A stretch of 64,000 nucleotides of DNA from CBDDBX01 sp965225955 (lineage in GTDB: Bacteria > Acidobacteriota > Aminicenantia > UBA2199), in contig CBDDBX010000008.1 in NCBI GenBank assembly GCA_965225955.1, positions 1 through 64,000 of the forward strand, read 5' to 3'. The notes beneath the pieces are model-generated. The model saw nothing but the letters and a program-made list of their open reading frames with translations. It had not been told where the DNA came from and made no database searches. Below, one piece after another: positions 60,991 to 64,000 of the stretch. How positions within the stretch are numbered: the stretch's first letter is position 1; each line of letters starts with the position of its first letter. The position numbers and the translations under genes were made by a program.

Positions 60991-62264
60991 TGAACTACTA
61001 CACAGTTGAAGAACTGAGACACGATAAAAAGCATATTTTAAAAGAGATATATGGTGAAGAAACCGACTATACTCTAAAAAGAGTAGAAACTCTTGGAAAG
61101 AGTCTTCTGGATCTCACAGGTAAAGAGCGTTTCTGTCTGTTCTCTTCTCCAGGTAGAACTGAGGTTTGCGGAAACCACACTGACCATAACAGAGGGCAGG
61201 TGCTTGCAGCCTCAATTAATCTTGATATTCTTGGAGCAGCGGTTCCTGAAGAGACTGGATCTGTGCGTATAATATCTGATGGTTACGAGAAAACCTTTGA
61301 AATTGATCTTAATAATCTTATTCCTGTAGAAGGAGAAAAAGGCACTACCGAATCCCTTGTAAGAGGAGTTGCTTCGGGCTTTGTAAATGCAGGGTACAAT
61401 ATCGGTGGTTTCTCAGCAGCTATTACAAGTGATGTGCTTCAGGGTTCGGGGCTGAGTTCATCAGCTTCAATTGAAGTACTTATTGGTATGATATTTAATA
61501 CCCTTTTTAACGAAGATGCTATTTCAGCTGTAGAGCTTGCAAAAATAGGGCAGTATGCAGAAAATGTTTTTTTTATGAAAGCCTGTGGTCTTATGGACCA
61601 GGTAGCCTGTGCTGTTGGATCAGGAGTTACAATTGATTTCAGGAACCCTTCAAAGCCGATTATAAATAATGTGGATCTGGATCTTGAACGCTACGGATAT
61701 TCTCTTGTGATTGTAGATACCGGAGGCTGTCATGACGATCTTGTTCCTGAATATGAATCAATTCCCGAAGAGATGATAAGAGTTGCCCGTTTTATGGGAT
61801 ATGAGTACTGCTCTGACCTTACCCCGGCAAGACTTATTCAGAGAGCTGTTGATATAAGAGAAGTTTGTGGTGACAGAGCATTTCTCAGAGCAATGCATTT
61901 TGTTGAGGAGAATATAAGAGTCAAAAGATCAATAGAAGCTCTTAACAGAGAGGATATTGATGAGTTCCTTGAAATACTTAATCAGTCAGGTCTCTCATCA
62001 CTTTTGAAATTGCAGAACTGTGCTGTACCTGATTCCTCATATCATCAGGAGCTCCTGCTGGCTCTTGAAATGACCAGAAGCTTCATAGAAGAGAAAAAAT
62101 GCAAAGGCGCCTGCAGGGTTCATGGGGGTGGTTTTGCAGGAACAATGCAGGTTATTATTCCTGCAACTGATGTAGACTCATACAGAGATTATATGAGCAG
62201 AATAACCGGGGAGAATTCAGTAATGGTTCTGAATGTAAGATCCCGCGGAGTTATGAGCTTCTGA
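60990..62264 (+). CDS. galK: Galactokinase
   Basis: A 424-residue GHMP kinase. The sugar-binding motif is SPGRTEVCGNHTDHNRGQVL (usual form GRTE-GEHTDYN), the ATP loop is DVLQGSGLSSSASIEVLIG and the third motif GACRVHGGGFAGTMQ. It phosphorylates galactose at C1. Asn-His replaces Glu-His and His replaces Tyr in the first motif, as in some anaerobe galactokinases. Its start overlaps the galM stop. It is the last recognised gene of the operon; galE is not in the window. Confidence 0.92.
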   Translation: MNYYTVEELRHDKKHILKEIYGEETDYTLKRVETLGKSLLDLTGKERFCLFSSPGRTEVCGNHTDHNRGQVLAASINLDILGAAVPEETGSVRIISDGYEKTFEIDLNNLIPVEGEKGTTESLVRGVASGFVNAGYNIGGFSAAITSDVLQGSGLSSSASIEVLIGMIFNTLFNEDAISAVELAKIGQYAENVFFMKACGLMDQVACAVGSGVTIDFRNPSKPIINNVDLDLERYGYSLVIVDTGGCHDDLVPEYESIPEEMIRVARFMGYEYCSDLTPARLIQRAVDIREVCGDRAFLRAMHFVEENIRVKRSIEALNREDIDEFLEILNQSGLSSLLKLQNCAVPDSSYHQELLLALEMTRSFIEEKKCKGACRVHGGGFAGTMQVIIPATDVDSYRDYMSRITGENSVMVLNVRSRGVMSF

Positions 62265-62334
62265 ATTTCACACTTCCTGTCTGAGTAACGTCACTATTCT
62301 GTTTCACAAAAAACTGTTGTGGGAGCAGAATATT

Positions 62335-62493
62335 ATGATAGTAATTCAGAATGGGAATAAAAAAAAAGAGCAGAGAGAGGTAAGAGCTTCTGATCTGTAT
62401 ATCATTAAGGGTGGTAAAGAACCGGACTCTTCAATCAAACATCTGAAACATGAAGGGGGTAGTACAGATGAAAAAGGTACCAATGGGGAGTAG
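62335..62493 (+). CDS. Small charged protein of 52 residues, function unknown
   Basis: ATG 62335 to TAG 62491-62493, preceded by GGGAG. The protein is rich in Lys, Glu and Asp (NGNKKKEQREVRASDLYIIK at the start) with no membrane segment. The next gene starts three bases after its stop and uses a ribosome site (GGGGAG) that lies inside its last codons, which supports a real, coupled gene. Not recognised. Confidence 0.5.
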   Translation: MIVIQNGNKKKEQREVRASDLYIIKGGKEPDSSIKHLKHEGGSTDEKGTNGE

Positions 62494-62496
62494 AAG

Positions 62497-63330
62497 ATGC
62501 TTGATGCTGGTACCTGGGAATACAGGCGGAGGAACTTAAATCTATCAGATGATCCCCGCGATCTCTCTATTGCTATAGCAGTGTGCTGGTATCAGACAAT
62601 GTTCCGGCGCTATCCCGGAACAGCTTCTGAACTATTTATTACAAGAGAGAGACAGCTGTTTCTCAGGAGATTTTTTCTCTTCGCAGCACACCTGGGTATA
62701 TCGGAAGAGACTAAAAAGGGATCTGCTGCAGATCTCTATAAACCATTTTGCCAATATATTTCTGATGGGTTCCCTGTAAGATTTCTACTAAGAGATAATA
62801 TAAAAGCAGAAGACATTCTGAATCTTCTTACCGGAGGAGTATATGGTGAATGCAGCCAGGCAGAATGGTCTTCTCAATTCAGCAGGGCCCCGGTAAAAAG
62901 GTTTAGTTTTAACAAAAAAAACAGGTATTACCGGAATCTTTCACGTAGTGGGGACCTTTTTGTATCACCAATCTCATATGGAGGCGTAGGTCTGCCATCT
63001 GAAGAACCAGGGGAGATTGTTACTCATAAAGGAGATAAGTGGGGCCGTTTTTATATCAATATAACTGGTAGCAGGGAGATTAACTGCTGGTTTGATGAGG
63101 GGAGTAATGGGGAGATTAAAGAGAGAGCTTTTATATCCAGTATAGATACAACAGCTTTCAGAGAACTGGAATCTATAGATTTTACCAGATCACTCATTGG
63201 AGAGACAGCAGAGAGTGAAGTGCTGAAAAAGGTTCTCTCTTCAACAAATAATGATGAAATGTTTAATGCTCTGAACAGTTTAAGGTGCAGTGACTATTTC
63301 AGAGAAGGCCGGACTCTTATAATCAGATGA
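62497..63330 (+). CDS. Protein of unknown function, 277 residues
   Basis: Starts MLDAGTWEYRRRNLNLSDDP with GGGGAG six bases upstream. The first half is helical with aromatic residues (CWYQTMFRRYPGTASELFI, FLRRFFLFAAHLGI); the second half looks mixed alpha/beta with SGDLFVSPISYGGVGLPSEE. No signal peptide, membrane segment or catalytic motif that I can name. It is followed after about 90 bases by another unknown gene on the same strand. Together with the 52-residue gene it may begin a new operon after galK. Confidence 0.7.
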   Translation: MLDAGTWEYRRRNLNLSDDPRDLSIAIAVCWYQTMFRRYPGTASELFITRERQLFLRRFFLFAAHLGISEETKKGSAADLYKPFCQYISDGFPVRFLLRDNIKAEDILNLLTGGVYGECSQAEWSSQFSRAPVKRFSFNKKNRYYRNLSRSGDLFVSPISYGGVGLPSEEPGEIVTHKGDKWGRFYINITGSREINCWFDEGSNGEIKERAFISSIDTTAFRELESIDFTRSLIGETAESEVLKKVLSSTNNDEMFNALNSLRCSDYFREGRTLIIR

Positions 63331-63419
63331 TTTTCACAACAGATTCTCGTTAACGTCAATATCATGTGTGCAGGTTCTATAGGATGTTATTACCTGTACC
63401 TGATATACAAGGAGAAATT

Positions 63420-64000
63420 ATGGGAGTTAAAGTTGCGGAGTGGAGAAGTATCAGATGTAGTGATCTTATAATTAAGAGTTTCATGGATATGGTTGATAAC
63501 CCGGTTTATCCATCAAAGATAAAATTTGAAATTTCTCTGGAAAGTGAACCTGGGGAGATTAAAGCTCTTGAGGTTGAAGAGGTTGGTAAAACGGTAAATT
63601 TTGATTTAAAATTCAACAACAGGGCATCTTTAAGAGGGCATTTTGAAACCTGGGTAAGTGATGGGGACAGAAAAACCGGAAGATTCAGAATATGGGGAGT
63701 ATTTAACTTTGGGAGCATCTGTTTTAATGAAGCAGTATACGACTCTTTCTCTTCAGGTGTGGGAGTTACAGATACAGAAAAAGAGGAAATATACCCTGAT
63801 AGTCTAACAGATAATGACAAAACCGGTACTGAAGATATCTGTAGCGAAGTCTGTGAAGAGGTATCAGTACCTGTAGTTACTACTTCAGGTTATGAAGAGC
63901 TCTTATCATTTCTTATTCCTGTAGACAGCTCAGGTTACGTAAAAAATCAGATATTTATTGAACTGAGCCATCTACTGAGTAGTGATTCTGTTCTTGTCAG
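63420..64000 (+). CDS. Protein of unknown function, 3' end outside window
   Basis: ATG 63420 with AAGGAG seven bases upstream, open for at least 193 codons to the window end. The N-terminal part (IKFEISLESEPGEIKALEVE, FDLKFNNRASLRGHFETWVS) looks like beta strands of a sandwich-type domain; an acidic linker (about 115-150) follows and then a helical segment. No signal peptide. Not recognised; it may continue the unknown cluster started at 62335. Confidence 0.65.
   Translation, partial: MGVKVAEWRSIRCSDLIIKSFMDMVDNPVYPSKIKFEISLESEPGEIKALEVEEVGKTVNFDLKFNNRASLRGHFETWVSDGDRKTGRFRIWGVFNFGSICFNEAVYDSFSSGVGVTDTEKEEIYPDSLTDNDKTGTEDICSEVCEEVSVPVVTTSGYEELLSFLIPVDSSGYVKNQIFIELSHLLSSDSVLV

Overview
The window looks like chromosome of an anaerobic, fermentative, Gram-negative (diderm) bacterium with moderately low GC and heavy use of AGA for arginine. 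The diderm call rests on bamA, a skp/ompH-like gene, fabZ, lpxA, heptose genes (waaF and a gmhB-like gene) and a TonB-dependent receptor. The anaerobic call rests on a four-subunit 2-oxoacid:ferredoxin oxidoreductase, acetate kinase and a phosphofructokinase with PPi-type motifs. I cannot place the phylum from the sequence alone. I see no tRNA, rRNA, CRISPR array, phage gene or transposase.

Layout. 1-2.6 kb: the start of a family 2 glycosyltransferase (-), then a TetR-type operon (+) with a very clear promoter and operator, followed by two flavodoxin-fold genes; the second is broken by a one-base frameshift. 2.7-8.2 kb (-): a helical exported protein with five internal repeats, an exported MEMO-family protein and seven tandem paralogues of a small exported beta-rich protein. 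Two of the seven are linked by a 464-bp tandem duplication that created a chimeric gene. 8.6-17.6 kb (+): a TonB-dependent receptor, a MinD/ParA-like ATPase, three tandem DUF418/YeiB-type membrane proteins, a small protein with a cysteine tail and an exported YCF48/BNR-like protein. 17.6-18.2 kb is repeat-rich non-coding DNA. 18.2-26.7 kb (+): porGDAB-type genes, methylmalonyl-CoA epimerase, rpsO-pnp, a frameshifted pseudopilin gene, rpoZ, waaF and a gmhB-like gene. A 409-bp non-coding element with perfect 26-bp terminal inverted repeats follows. 27.2-31.5 kb: argF (-), queCDE (+) and ackA (+).

31.5-50.4 kb is almost entirely minus strand. It holds folC, a 1107-residue fusion protein (receiver-like domain, Ser/Thr kinase, membrane anchor, TonB C-terminal domain), a TrkA-type channel, a serine hydrolase, the envelope operon bamA-skp-fabZ-lpxA-Gfo/Idh, truA, rpmB, an exported papain-like protein, pgpA and rimO. 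50.5-54.1 kb: a phosphofructokinase (+), a metallophosphoesterase (-) and a glycosyltransferase-like gene (-). 54.3-62.3 kb (+) is a complete lactose/galactose route: exported GH2 beta-galactosidase, SSS sugar symporter, galT, galM and galK. From 62.3 kb to the end are three unrecognised, closely spaced genes, the last running off the window.

Working together: lactose-type galactosides would be cut outside the cytoplasm, galactose imported with sodium and converted by the Leloir enzymes, carbon passed through glycolysis to pyruvate, oxidised by Por to acetyl-CoA, and ATP gained through AckA. The most distinctive parts are the seven-member exported family beside the receptor, the kinase-TonB fusion, the DUF418 triplet and the unrecognised genes at the right edge.
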